A stretch of DNA of 64,000 bases, taken from assembly GCF_002953715.1 (NCBI RefSeq), contig NZ_CP025014.1, forward strand, positions 1 through 64,000, given 5' to 3'. Below the pieces are notes generated by a model. That model searched no databases. It saw only the letters and a program-made list of their open reading frames with translations, and had not been told where the DNA came from. A program made the translations under genes and the position numbers. Below are positions 18,501 to 26,281 of the stretch, piece after piece. The stretch is from Rhizobium leguminosarum. Its GTDB lineage: Bacteria; Pseudomonadota; Alphaproteobacteria; Rhizobiales; Rhizobiaceae. Position 1 is the first letter of the stretch. Every line of letters begins with the position of its first letter.

Positions 18501-20993
18501 CTTGATGCCGATCGACGCCCGCTCGTTCTTCACCGGAATGGTCAGAGTGCGCTCGATGGCGCGGCCGCCCGCCTCCTGCATGCGCATATAGACAGTAGCG
18601 TTGAGCAACTGTGTCGTGGCCGGCAGCTCGCTGATGGTCAGGTCGGTCGAGGCTTCGCCGTTTTCGTCGAGTTCCGGCAGTCCGTCGATCGGCAGGCGCG
18701 AATCCTCGCTCGCCTCCTCGTCGGCGAGGCCGAAGAGGAAGCCCTTATAGGCCGCAGTCTCACGCGTCGGCTTGACGACGACGTCGCCTTCGAGCGTCAG
18801 GCCGACGGCCGGGGCGCCGTAGAGATATTTGCCCGAAACGGTGATCGTCGCCGGCGTGTCCGGACCGACTTCCTTAGCCTCGGTCTTGATCTCCATGTCG
18901 GTGCGATCGGGGACAAAATCGTCGACGAGGAAACTCTTGGTGGCGATCGCGCTGCCCTTGGGATCGGTATAGATGTTCATCGTCCAGGTGCCGCGCATCG
19001 CATTTTCCTGGGTCGGGAAATCGATGGAGTAGCCGCCGAGATTGCTGGTCTGGCTGACGATCCGCCGGTCTTCGACACCATCGGGGCGGCTGAAGATGAA
19101 GGTGAGTGGCAGGTTCTCGATGGCGTTGCCATCGGTGTCGCGGGCAAGTGCCTGAGCATGAACCGTCTCGCCGGCGCGGTAGATGCCGCGTTCGGTGAAG
19201 GTCAGCACGTCGATCGCGCCGGGTGAGGCGCGGCCCGTCACGCCACGGTCGGAGAGGTCGAAGCCGGCGCGCGTCATGTCGAGGAAGACGTAGTCCGACG
19301 TGCCGTTCTTGGCGGTGATGACGGCGGGCGTCAGCGCCGCCGTGCCCCGGATCAGGCCGGCGGTGAAGATGGCGCGGCCGTTTTCGTCGGTTGTCGCAGT
19401 GCCGAGCACTTCATTATTCTTGGCGAGCAGCTGCAGCTCGACGCCTGCGATCGGCTTGGCCGAGGCGAGCGAGCGGGTGAAGACGTTGAGCCCGTCGGTG
19501 CCGGCATAGGTGGTGACGCCGATATCGGAGACCAGGAACCATTGCGTCGCCTGCGAATCCCACTCCTGCGCGGTGCCGTTTGCTGCCGTCGCGGTCATCA
19601 CGTAGATGCCGGGCTTGCGCTCGGGCAGCGCCTCGTCGACCGGAAAACTGGTGACGATGTCCTTGTTGAGCTCGTTGGCGATGTCGATCGACCCCTGCCA
19701 GACGAGTTCGCCGCTCTGGTCCTGGATGTTCTGGGCGCTGTAGCCGTCGAGCTGGGACAGGAACTGCGAATTGGTCAGCAGCGGCGCGATGGCGCGATCG
19801 CCGATGCGGTAGAGCTTCAGGTTGGCCGAGGTCATATTGACCGAGACGATCGGGATGCCGCGGCGCGCCGTCGAGGGCAGCACGAAGCTGTCGCCGGTGA
19901 AACGCACCATCTGGCTGCGGTCCTTGATGTAGACGTCGACGCTGACAGGCGCTTCCAGCACCTCGTCGACTGATGACGGCAGGCCGGTCCGCAAGGCGAT
20001 CTTGTAGGTCTGGCCATGCGTCAGCCCCTCGACACAGATCTGCTTGTCCTTGGTTTCGAGCGCCTTTGGTGCTTCGGCGTTCAGCGTCACGAAGGGTGTG
20101 TAGTCGGTGGTTTTGACCAGCGCCTCCGAGAAGGTGACGCAGGCACGCGGCGTGGCGCTGTCGGCATCGACCGTGTGTTCGGTGACGCGGAAGCCCTGCG
20201 TTGATTTCAGCTGCAGGTAGGCGGCCTGCACATCCTTGGCGCCGACAAGCGCCAGGCTCGCCTTGTAGGCGTCGAGCGCCGGGCGGTAGTTGGCATTCCG
20301 CTCCAGCGCAGTGGCGAGCACGGCCAGCGCCTCGGCGCGTTTGGCGGTGGTGCGCGTCAGCTCGTAGCCGTTCAGCGCGTCGAGCACGGCCTGGCCCGTC
20401 GTATTGCTCTCGGCGCTGCCGAGCGACGCTGCGGCACGGGCAGTTTCGAGCCAGAGATCGGCGTCGTCAGGCGTGATCGACAGCGCGCCATGGAAGGACT
20501 TCAGCGCGTCGGCCAGGTTATTGGCGGTGAGGTCGATGCGGGCATTGGCCGTCAGGCTGTCGACGCCCTGGCCCTGCTGGTCGTCGGCCAGGGTCAGATT
20601 ATCCTTGAAGTCGTGGGCCTGCTGGATGAGATCGTTCGTCAGGAAGGTCAGCCGCGGCGCGGCGCCGATATCCCGCTCCTGCTGGGCGGCCGTTTCGACG
20701 ATCTTGCCGGCGATGGCGCCGGGGAAGGCGTTCATCGTTTTGAAATCGGATTTCAGGAAGCACCATTTCACCTTGGGATTGTAGGTGAAGGCCTTGCAGC
20801 TCTTGTCGCCGATGCAGGATGTCTTGCACTGATCGAGCGAGACGTTCTGCTCGGTGCGAAGATCGAAGCCGAAGAAATCGGCGTCCTTGATCGTCTGAAT
20901 GTCGCGCTTGGTGTCCGCCGCGGCGACGGGAAAGCTGATGGCGATCGTGGAAAATGCGATTGTCGCGAAAGCGAAGAACGAGCGCACGGACAT
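15528..20993 (-). CDS. Bacterial alpha-2-macroglobulin family protein with N-terminal PAN domain
   Basis: 1821-aa periplasmic protein that in other bacteria traps invading proteases and partners PBP1C in periplasmic defence. It has a Sec signal peptide (ends near AVAA, residue 26) without a lipobox Cys, so it is probably soluble, unlike the E. coli lipoprotein homologue. Residues 30-90 form a PAN/apple-like domain with Cys at SLDQCKTSC, GDKSCKAFTY and KWCFLKSDF. A tetratricopeptide-like part and the MG domains follow. The thioester motif GCAEQ is intact with Cys at residue 1371. GGGGGGAACC lies before the ATG. It is first in an operon with pbpC. Confidence 0.92.
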   Translation of the reverse strand: MSVRSFFAFATIAFSTIAISFPVAAADTKRDIQTIKDADFFGFDLRTEQNVSLDQCKTSCIGDKSCKAFTYNPKVKWCFLKSDFKTMNAFPGAIAGKIVETAAQQERDIGAAPRLTFLTNDLIQQAHDFKDNLTLADDQQGQGVDSLTANARIDLTANNLADALKSFHGALSITPDDADLWLETARAAASLGSAESNTTGQAVLDALNGYELTRTTAKRAEALAVLATALERNANYRPALDAYKASLALVGAKDVQAAYLQLKSTQGFRVTEHTVDADSATPRACVTFSEALVKTTDYTPFVTLNAEAPKALETKDKQICVEGLTHGQTYKIALRTGLPSSVDEVLEAPVSVDVYIKDRSQMVRFTGDSFVLPSTARRGIPIVSVNMTSANLKLYRIGDRAIAPLLTNSQFLSQLDGYSAQNIQDQSGELVWQGSIDIANELNKDIVTSFPVDEALPERKPGIYVMTATAANGTAQEWDSQATQWFLVSDIGVTTYAGTDGLNVFTRSLASAKPIAGVELQLLAKNNEVLGTATTDENGRAIFTAGLIRGTAALTPAVITAKNGTSDYVFLDMTRAGFDLSDRGVTGRASPGAIDVLTFTERGIYRAGETVHAQALARDTDGNAIENLPLTFIFSRPDGVEDRRIVSQTSNLGGYSIDFPTQENAMRGTWTMNIYTDPKGSAIATKSFLVDDFVPDRTDMEIKTEAKEVGPDTPATITVSGKYLYGAPAVGLTLEGDVVVKPTRETAAYKGFLFGLADEEASEDSRLPIDGLPELDENGEASTDLTISELPATTQLLNATVYMRMQEAGGRAIERTLTIPVKNERASIGIKPEFSDDLPENSIANFTVIGVNADGQKQEAKGLRWKFYSLNREYQWYREGTAWKYEPVYTAEQVSNGSVDATMDGGKISVPVTWGRYRLEVESPDADGPTSSVEFDAGWFVTSTSTETPDGLEIALDKDTYKIGETAKLKVTSRYGGELMVTAGTEKLVAVQNATIGETGGEIDIPVTSDWGAGAYVTATLFRPGDAQDSHMPMRSIGIKWLKVDPEQRALQVTLDTPEKMLPRGPLAIGLQVAGAGANEDAYVTVAAVDVGILNLTRYEPPNPEDWYFGQRQLGLEIRDLYGRLIDGSLGATGKLRTGGDGGAIALQASPPTQKLVAFFSGPVKLDAEGKANVSFDIPQFNGTARVMAVAWSKSGVGHGIKDVIIRDPVVVTASLPKFLSPGDKANLRLDIANTDAPAGDYKLQLTGNDAVGIEEASASQTIRLEAGAKSELTLSLIGKQPGAGSVSINLSDASGLSLDQTVDVPVRPASLPITERRVLALKPGAKLTVDKNLLADSVLPGASISVNVTRSAAFDIPALLMTLDRYPFGCAEQTTSRALPLLYLAEVAKQAGMENDDDVHKRVQDAIYRVLSYQASAGSFGLWGPDSGDVWLDSYVTDFLTRAREMKYDVPERAFVQALENLQNTLSYTTDIKGQGDQIAYAIYVLARNKKAAISDLRYYADTMINDFPTPLAKAHIAAALALYGDAQRSKNIFLDALQMSEQSMVSRVNLSRTDYGTILRDGAAILALAAESRPVPPVIPELAKAVGKEWERSKYKSTQEETWMLLAARAIQGGDDGLKVDVNGAAHTGAYMARMTGDALADHPLTLTNQTNDTVSAVVTTVAAPTVPLPAGGDGFIIERTYYTLDGEEANVSEAKQNERYVVVIHVRETNDWPSRIVITDLLPAGFEIDNPNLVDSAQMTNFDWIGEISAAHTEFRYDRFVAAFNRAAGDEREFNVAYVVRAVTPGTYDHPAANVEDMYRPELSARTATGKMEVVTAQ

Positions 20994-21191
20994 AGGTTCC
21001 CCCCGGAAATGCTGGCTCTGACCGGCGGCACTCTCCTCACTCCTCGCGAGATTGTCAACTCAAGTTGAGCGCTGTTTCATGTTCGCACAGGCGCTTTCGT
21101 CTGGCTGTCACATCGGCGTGAGTGACCGCCTTGTGATTTGCGACTTTTGCAAGGATGAGCAAGGATTTGGGCCGTCGCAGGAGGTAGCGCC

Positions 21192-21896
21192 ATGTCCACG
21201 TCTTCCCACCGCAGGAGCCTTGCCGCGCTCCTTGCTGCCACTCTATTCTCGCTCGGCGTGTGTGCTGCGGACGCGGCCGAGGATGCCGTCGTCATCCCGC
21301 CGCCGACCGTTGACGAGGTGGCCGGGTCAGGCACCGAGACGGCCATTTTCGCCGGAGGTTGTTTCTGGGGTGTCCAGGGCGTCTTCCAGCACGTAAAGGG
21401 CGTTGAGAGCGCCGTCTCCGGTTATGCCGGCGGCGACGCCAAAACGGCGCAGTACGAAACCGTCAGCACCGGCTCTACGGGTCACGCCGAATCCGTCCAG
21501 GTGAAGTTCGATCCGAAACAGGTGAGCTACGGCAAATTGCTGCAGATCTTTTTCTCTGTGGCGCACAACCCGACGCAGCTGAATTTCCAGGGTCCGGACC
21601 GGGGAACGCAGTACCGTTCGGCGGTGTTCGTCTCGGATCCGCAACAGCGCAAGGTCGCCGAGAGCTATATCGGCCAGCTCGACAAGGCGCATGTCTTCCC
21701 GCAGCCGATCGTCACCAAAGTCTCTGAAACCACCGGCTTTTACCCTGCGGAGGCCTATCATCAGGATTTCCTGACACTCAATCCGACCTATCCCTATATC
21801 GTTTACAACGACCTGCCGAAAATCGAGAACCTGAAATCGCTATTTCCGGCCGACTACCGCGGCAAACCGGTCCTCGTGCTGAAGGCCAAAGGCTGA
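21192..21896 (+). CDS. msrA: Peptide methionine sulfoxide reductase MsrA, exported
   Basis: 234 aa. A Sec signal peptide (residues 1-29, cleavage near CAADAA) is followed by a full MsrA domain with the catalytic GGCFWG (Cys57). EFVQ-like QVKFDPKQVSY, GTQYRSAVF and the C-terminal EAYHQDF are typical. It repairs methionine-S-sulfoxide, here in the periplasm. No fused or adjacent MsrB is visible. GGAGG lies 9 bp before the ATG. A rho-independent terminator follows at 21923-21948, so the gene is probably monocistronic. Confidence 0.95.
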   Translation: MSTSSHRRSLAALLAATLFSLGVCAADAAEDAVVIPPPTVDEVAGSGTETAIFAGGCFWGVQGVFQHVKGVESAVSGYAGGDAKTAQYETVSTGSTGHAESVQVKFDPKQVSYGKLLQIFFSVAHNPTQLNFQGPDRGTQYRSAVFVSDPQQRKVAESYIGQLDKAHVFPQPIVTKVSETTGFYPAEAYHQDFLTLNPTYPYIVYNDLPKIENLKSLFPADYRGKPVLVLKAKG

Positions 21897-21922
21897 TTAA
21901 TCCTGCCGGTCTTGTCTTTATC

Positions 21923-21948
21923 AAGGCGGCCATGGTGCCGCCTTTTTT
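21923..21948 (+). terminator. Rho-independent terminator of msrA
   Basis: Stem AAGGCGGC / GCCGCCTT with a 6-nt loop, followed by a run of T ending at 21948; located 27 bp after the msrA stop. Confidence 0.88.
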
Positions 21949-22022
21949 GCTTCAGGTTTGAGCGCCTTAAGAATTTATCAACGTTAACAATACCTTAAAT
22001 ACAAAAAACGGCGTTCCAACGC

Positions 22023-22047
22023 GGAACATATCGTTGAGTTGCCCGTT
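22023..22047 (+). promoter_or_regulatory. EcfG-type (general stress) promoter of the response regulator gene
   Basis: GGAAC (22023-22027), 16 bp, CGTT (22044-22047): an exact match to the consensus. Predicted leader to the ATG at 22128 is about 73 nt. The -35 also forms one arm of GTTCC-N5-GGAAC. Confidence 0.78.
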
Positions 22048-22127
22048 ACCACCTTGAGTTTCGCGTGGGATAGGCTGCCGGAGCGGATCCCTCTTTAGAA
22101 GTACAGGCGTAACCAAGGGGACGTATC

Positions 22128-22568
22128 ATGGCCACCAATGTCGTGCGGCGCTGGCAACGAGATGATCTCATGAAACAGAGAGTATTGATCGTCGAAGATG
22201 AATTCTTGATCGCCCTGGATCTCGAGGCGACGGTGGAAGGCATGGGCATGCAGGTCGCGGGCCTTGCGAATGATCGTGAACAGGCGCTGCGGCTGGCGCC
22301 GCTTGCCGATATCGCTTTCGTCGACGTCAATCTTGCCGACGGCCCGACAGGGCCTGAGATCGGCCGACGGCTGGCGCAAGAGCATGGCATTGCCGTCGTC
22401 TTCATGACCGGCAATCCCGAAATGGTCGCCGATGGTGTCAAGGGCGCGGTCGGCGTGGTTCAGAAGCCGGTCATGCCTTCGGTTGTCGAACAGCTGGTGA
22501 AATATCTTGCCGCGCGCCGCGTCGGCATGTTCGCGGTCGTACCCTCACAAATGACGGTCTTTGCCTGA
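22128..22568 (+). CDS. Single-domain response regulator (receiver only)
   Basis: 146 aa, essentially one receiver domain: acidic pair VEDE near residue 22-25, phospho-acceptor Asp66 (AFVDVNLADG), Thr in VFMTGNP, Lys in VVQKPV. No output domain, so it probably acts through phosphotransfer or protein binding. AAGGGGA precedes this ATG; an internal ATG at 22170 (MKQRVLIVEDE) would remove 14 extra residues and is a fair alternative. An EcfG-type promoter is upstream. The partner kinase is unknown; the EcfG-controlled hybrid kinase at 35181 is a possible candidate. Confidence 0.9.
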   Translation: MATNVVRRWQRDDLMKQRVLIVEDEFLIALDLEATVEGMGMQVAGLANDREQALRLAPLADIAFVDVNLADGPTGPEIGRRLAQEHGIAVVFMTGNPEMVADGVKGAVGVVQKPVMPSVVEQLVKYLAARRVGMFAVVPSQMTVFA

Positions 22569-22595
22569 TCGGAAGGCTTGATCGGAAGGGCTCTC

Positions 22596-23300
22596 TCAGC
22601 CTGATATGGCTGCGAGTTGCGGCGGATGGCCGGCCTTTTCCGCCTCCGGCCTGCCATAGGCCTTGAGAAAGGTACGGACCGCGTTGCGCGCCGCCTTTTC
22701 CAGTTCTTCATCGGTGGGTGTGCCGCCGAGAAGGATCATCATCTGCAGGTCGGCATTGCCGAGTGCCACGAACTGCCGGGCGGCGACGTCGAAATCGTCG
22801 ATGGCGAGCGCGCCCTTATGGGCAAGCCGCCCGAGAAGTGCAGAAAGTGCGGTGATCAGCTTGCCCGGCCCCTGCTGGCGCCAGCTTTCGAAGAGGTGCG
22901 GATATCGCTCGCCCTCGGTCTGCACCAGCTTGCGCAGGAATTTTCCGTCGTGGTTGCAGATGCAGTTCTTATTGAGGCGCACGGCGAAGGCCGTCAGCTC
23001 GTCCTCCAGATCGTCGGCGTGATCAGGAAAGGTCGAAAGCACCGAGAACAGCATGGCGTTGGCGCGCTTCATGACGTCTTCGACGACGGCGACGAACAGC
23101 GTTTCCTTCTCGCGATAGTGATTGTAGATCGTCTGGCGCGAGACACAGGCGACGGCGGCGATCTCGTCGATGCTGGCGCCGGCAAAACCCTGGCGGCAGA
23201 ATACGTCGGCCGCGGCATCGAGGATCGACATGCGCTTGGCGCATTGTCCGCGCTGCGTATGCCCCGTCATCCGGACTGCCGGTGTCATGCGATCTTTCAT
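22596..23300 (-). CDS. TetR/AcrR family transcriptional regulator
   Basis: 234 aa. N-terminal HTH: ILDAAADVFCRQGFAGASIDEIAAVACVSRQTIYNHY. The C-terminal ligand domain carries no feature that names a ligand. The longest frame uses a TTG at 23336, inside the operator palindrome, so the ATG at 23300 is preferred; another ATG lies at 23288. The probable leftward promoter TTGTCT-N17-TATCTT (23336 to 23308) starts transcription almost at 23300. It is divergent from the Bcr/CflA-type efflux gene at 23611 and shares its promoter region, so it most likely represses that pump and itself. Confidence 0.9.
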   Translation of the reverse strand: MKDRMTPAVRMTGHTQRGQCAKRMSILDAAADVFCRQGFAGASIDEIAAVACVSRQTIYNHYREKETLFVAVVEDVMKRANAMLFSVLSTFPDHADDLEDELTAFAVRLNKNCICNHDGKFLRKLVQTEGERYPHLFESWRQQGPGKLITALSALLGRLAHKGALAIDDFDVAARQFVALGNADLQMMILLGGTPTDEELEKAARNAVRTFLKAYGRPEAEKAGHPPQLAAISG

Positions 23301-23307
23301 GAGAGCG

Positions 23308-23349
23308 AAGATAAGACGTCTTGACGTTTTAGACAATGGCGTCTAGTTT
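23308..23349. promoter_or_regulatory. Overlapping divergent promoters with a shared TetR operator
   Basis: Leftward: TTGTCT (23336-23331), 17 bp, TATCTT (23313-23308). Rightward: TTGACG (23321-23326), 17 bp, TAGTTT (23344-23349). The inverted repeat TAGAC-N6-GTCTA (23330-23345) lies inside both promoter regions, where a bound repressor would block both directions. AGACGTCT (23314-23321) is a second short palindrome. Confidence 0.65.
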
Positions 23350-23446
23350 TACATCTGTGTCCAAATTTATTGACACTCTTGGTTCCGCCGCTGGAGATAT
23401 GAGCTCCCAACTTCGTCTTCGCGCGAACGATCATCATTGAACCCTA

Positions 23447-23551
23447 GCGCGTCGGCCCGAAAATCGGTTCCGATTTTCGGAAAGCACGATGCGTAAATTC
23501 AAAGAGTTAGAGTGTCCTTTGTGCGTCCGAGAGGACGCACGGCGCTCTAAG
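23447..23551. repeat. RIME-like repeat in the leader of the efflux gene
   Basis: Perfect palindrome CCGAAAATCGG-TT-CCGATTTTCGG (23457-23480) followed by a variable joint and a second perfect hairpin GTGCGTCC-GAGA-GGACGCAC (23521-23540), then CGGCGCTCTAA as in the copy at 4842. It lies between the rightward promoter and the ATG at 23611. Confidence 0.75.
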
Positions 23552-23610
23552 AGCAATGTGGCGGAGCGACGATCCGGTACCTCCGCCGCGCTTTATGAAA
23601 GATCACCATT

Positions 23611-24810
23611 ATGACGGCTCCATTCTTTCGCATTGCCCTCATTCTCGGCCTTCTGTCGGCCATCGGGCCTTTTGCCATCGACATGTATCTGCCTGCGCTG
23701 CCGTCCATCGGCCAGGACCTGCATGCCGATAACAACGTCACCCAGCTTACCCTTCTTGCCTTCTTCATCTCCTTTGCGCTCGCCCAGCTCGTCTATGGTC
23801 CGCTGTCGGATATGTGGGGCCGTAAGCTGCCGCTCTATCTCGGTATCGGCCTCTTCGCCATCGCCTCGATCGGCTGCGCTCTGGCGACCGATATCGAAAC
23901 GCTGATCGCCTTCCGTTTCGTTCAGGGTATCGGCGGTGCCGCCGGCATGGTCATTCCGCGCGCCATCGTCCGCGACATGCACACCGGCGTGCAGGCCGCG
24001 CGCCTGATGTCGCTGCTGATGCTGGTCTTCTCGATCTCGCCGATCCTGGCACCGCTGACCGGCAGCGCCGTCATCGAGTTCTACGGCTGGCGCGGCGTAT
24101 TCTGGGCCGTGACGATCGCCGCCTTCATCGGCCTCGTCCTGCTTGCGACCCAACTGGAGGAAACCCGTTCGGCGAACGAACGCAGCGGCAGCGGTCTGAG
24201 CAGCGCCATGGCGGCCTATCGCCTTCTGCTAACCGACCGCAATTTCCTGACGCTGACCTTCATCGGCGGCCTCGGCATTTCGAGCTTCCTCGTCTATCTC
24301 GCCAACTCGCCCTTCGTGTTGATCCAGCATTACGGGCTGACGCCGACGCAATACAGCTTCGCCTTCTCGATCAACGCCGTGTCCTTCTTCGCGGTATCGC
24401 AGGCCACGGGCTGGCTCGGCGAGCGTTTCGGCCTCGTGCGCGTCATGCGGATTGCGGTCAGCGCTTATGCGCTTGCGATGGTCGTGATGGCGGTGGTGAT
24501 GGCCTCAGGCTTCAACCAGCTGCCTGTCCTGGCGACCTTCTTGTTCATCGGCTATGGCTTCCTCGGCCTCGTCATCCCGACAAGCGCGGTGCTCGCCCTT
24601 GAGGATCACGGCGAGATCGCCGGCACGGCCTCGTCGCTGATGGGCACGCTGCACTTCGTGATCGCCGCCGTCGCCATGGTCATATCGAGCGTCTTCTTCG
24701 ACGGTACTGCCGTTCCGATGGCCGCCGGCATCGCGCTCTGCGCCTTCTCAGCCTTCGCGCTGACCCAGGCAACGATCGGCCGCCGCGCTGCTGTTGCCGC
24801 TGCTGAATGA
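23611..24810 (+). CDS. MFS multidrug efflux transporter, Bcr/CflA family
   Basis: 399 aa with twelve predicted membrane segments, a drug:H+ antiporter of the DHA1 Bcr/CflA group. Typical motifs: GPFAIDMYLPALPSI in the first segment, GPLSDMWGRK (motif A) after segment 2, RFVQGIGGAAGMVIPRAIVRD (segment 4) and SPILAPLTGS (motif C, segment 5). The substrate is unknown. The TetR gene is divergent and a TetR-type operator lies upstream. The predicted 255-nt leader contains a RIME repeat, which could affect expression. A GC-rich hairpin follows the gene. Confidence 0.93.
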   Translation: MTAPFFRIALILGLLSAIGPFAIDMYLPALPSIGQDLHADNNVTQLTLLAFFISFALAQLVYGPLSDMWGRKLPLYLGIGLFAIASIGCALATDIETLIAFRFVQGIGGAAGMVIPRAIVRDMHTGVQAARLMSLLMLVFSISPILAPLTGSAVIEFYGWRGVFWAVTIAAFIGLVLLATQLEETRSANERSGSGLSSAMAAYRLLLTDRNFLTLTFIGGLGISSFLVYLANSPFVLIQHYGLTPTQYSFAFSINAVSFFAVSQATGWLGERFGLVRVMRIAVSAYALAMVVMAVVMASGFNQLPVLATFLFIGYGFLGLVIPTSAVLALEDHGEIAGTASSLMGTLHFVIAAVAMVISSVFFDGTAVPMAAGIALCAFSAFALTQATIGRRAAVAAAE

Positions 24811-24820
24811 TCTAAAGACA

Positions 24821-24847
24821 GGCCGCACCCGGTGTCCGGGTGCGGCC
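24821..24847 (+). terminator. GC-rich hairpin after the efflux gene
   Basis: Perfect 12-bp stem GGCCGCACCCGG / CCGGGTGCGGCC with a 3-nt loop, 11 bp after the stop. There is no T-tract, so it may terminate poorly or mainly stabilise the mRNA end. Confidence 0.6.
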
Positions 24848-24952
24848 TCGTGATCCGGTCGCGGCTCCTGGAGAAAATGCAACGCGCAATTGATTATCGG
24901 CTGGCCGCTCTATCTACGCCGTGACGAAGCATGGTCATATCGGAGGATACTT

Positions 24953-26242
24953 ATGGTCGACGAGAAGCGGCTGATCTCGAAAATCACCTGGAAGCTAATG
25001 CCGTTTCTCGGCATCCTTTATCTCATCGCCTATATCGACCGGCAGAACGTCAGTTTCGCCAAGCTTCAGATGGTCGATGCCCTCGGAATGAGTGAATACG
25101 CCTACGGTCTCGGCGCCTCGCTCTTCTTCATCGGCTATTTTCTTTTCGAGGTGCCGAGCAACCTCTTCCTTGACAGGCTCGGCGCCCGTGTCTGGTTCGC
25201 ACGCATCCTGGTGTCCTGGGGCATCGTCACCATCGCGCTCGCCTTCACGCAGAACGCGACGATGTTCTATATCCTGCGTTTCCTGCTCGGTGTCTGCGAA
25301 GCCGGCTTCTTTCCCGGCGTCCTCTATCTGCTGACGCTGTGGTTCCCCTCGGTCTATCGCGGCAGGATGGTCGGGCTGTTCATGATCTTCAGCGCGATCG
25401 CCAATGCCGTCGGTGCGCCGCTCGGCGGCGTGCTGCTCGATCTCGACGGTCTTTACGGCTTTGCCGGTTGGGAGTGGGTATTCCTGGCGACGGGTGTTCC
25501 GGCTGTTATCGCCGGCATCGTCACCTTCTTCTATCTTCCTGGCCGGCCTGAAAACGCAAGCTTCCTGAGCGGCGAGGAAAAGCAGTGGCTCGAACGCAGG
25601 CTCGCCTCGGAAGATGCCGGCATGGGCGAGAATGCCGGAAACGGCTTCAAGGCGCTCATCGACCCACGCGTGCTGCTGATGGCGCTCTGCTATATCGCCT
25701 TTCCGCTTTCGGCCTATGGGCTCAGCTATTGGCTGCCGACCATCGTCAAGGCCTTCGGCGTCAGCAACACGGTGAACGGTTTCCTCAACATCATTCCCTG
25801 GGTGCTGGTCGCGATCGCGCTCTATGTCGTTCCCGCCATGGCCGACAAGGCGCAATCGAAGACGCCCTATATTGTCATTCCCGCTTTCATCGGCGCCGCC
25901 TGCCTGCTGCTCTCGGCGCTGATCCCGAACCACACCTTGCAATTCGCCTTCCTCTGTGTCGCCGCTGCCGGGATCTTCGCCCCCCAGCCGGTGTTCTGGA
26001 GCCTGCCCTCGCGTTTCCTCAAGGGCGCGGGTGCTGCAGCCGGCCTTGCCGCCATCAATTCGGTCGGAAATCTCGGCGGTTTCGTCGCCCAGAACGTCGT
26101 GCCCTGGATCAAGGAAGCGAGCGGCAGCACGATCGCGCCGATGTTCTTCCTGTCCGCCTGCCTGGCGGCCGGAGCCCTGCTGGTCTTCTTCGTCACGCAT
26201 CAGCTGTCGAGCAGGGAGCAGGCTGCTCCAAGCCGGGTCTGA
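24953..26242 (+). CDS. MFS transporter, anion:cation symporter (ACS) family
   Basis: 429 aa, twelve membrane segments. ACS-type features: YIDRQNVSFAKLQM in segment 1, LFFIGYFLFEVPSNLFLDRLGARVWFARI (motif A region), RFLLGVCEAGFFPGVLYLLTLWFPS. These transporters take up organic acids such as tartrate, phthalate, glucarate or galactonate by proton symport; the substrate is not deducible here. The longer frame from 24890 is rejected because CGGAGGATACTT is an excellent ribosome-binding site for this ATG. It runs tail-to-tail with a LacI gene that may regulate it. No catabolic gene is adjacent. Confidence 0.9.
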   Translation: MVDEKRLISKITWKLMPFLGILYLIAYIDRQNVSFAKLQMVDALGMSEYAYGLGASLFFIGYFLFEVPSNLFLDRLGARVWFARILVSWGIVTIALAFTQNATMFYILRFLLGVCEAGFFPGVLYLLTLWFPSVYRGRMVGLFMIFSAIANAVGAPLGGVLLDLDGLYGFAGWEWVFLATGVPAVIAGIVTFFYLPGRPENASFLSGEEKQWLERRLASEDAGMGENAGNGFKALIDPRVLLMALCYIAFPLSAYGLSYWLPTIVKAFGVSNTVNGFLNIIPWVLVAIALYVVPAMADKAQSKTPYIVIPAFIGAACLLLSALIPNHTLQFAFLCVAAAGIFAPQPVFWSLPSRFLKGAGAAAGLAAINSVGNLGGFVAQNVVPWIKEASGSTIAPMFFLSACLAAGALLVFFVTHQLSSREQAAPSRV

Positions 26243-26281
26243 TGCAAGCCGCGAAATAGAAATATATGTACGCGACGGGCT

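Noticed and set aside
22568..22592. Tandem TGATCGGAAGG words after the response regulator gene
   Set aside because: Only two partial copies, without hairpin or known function.
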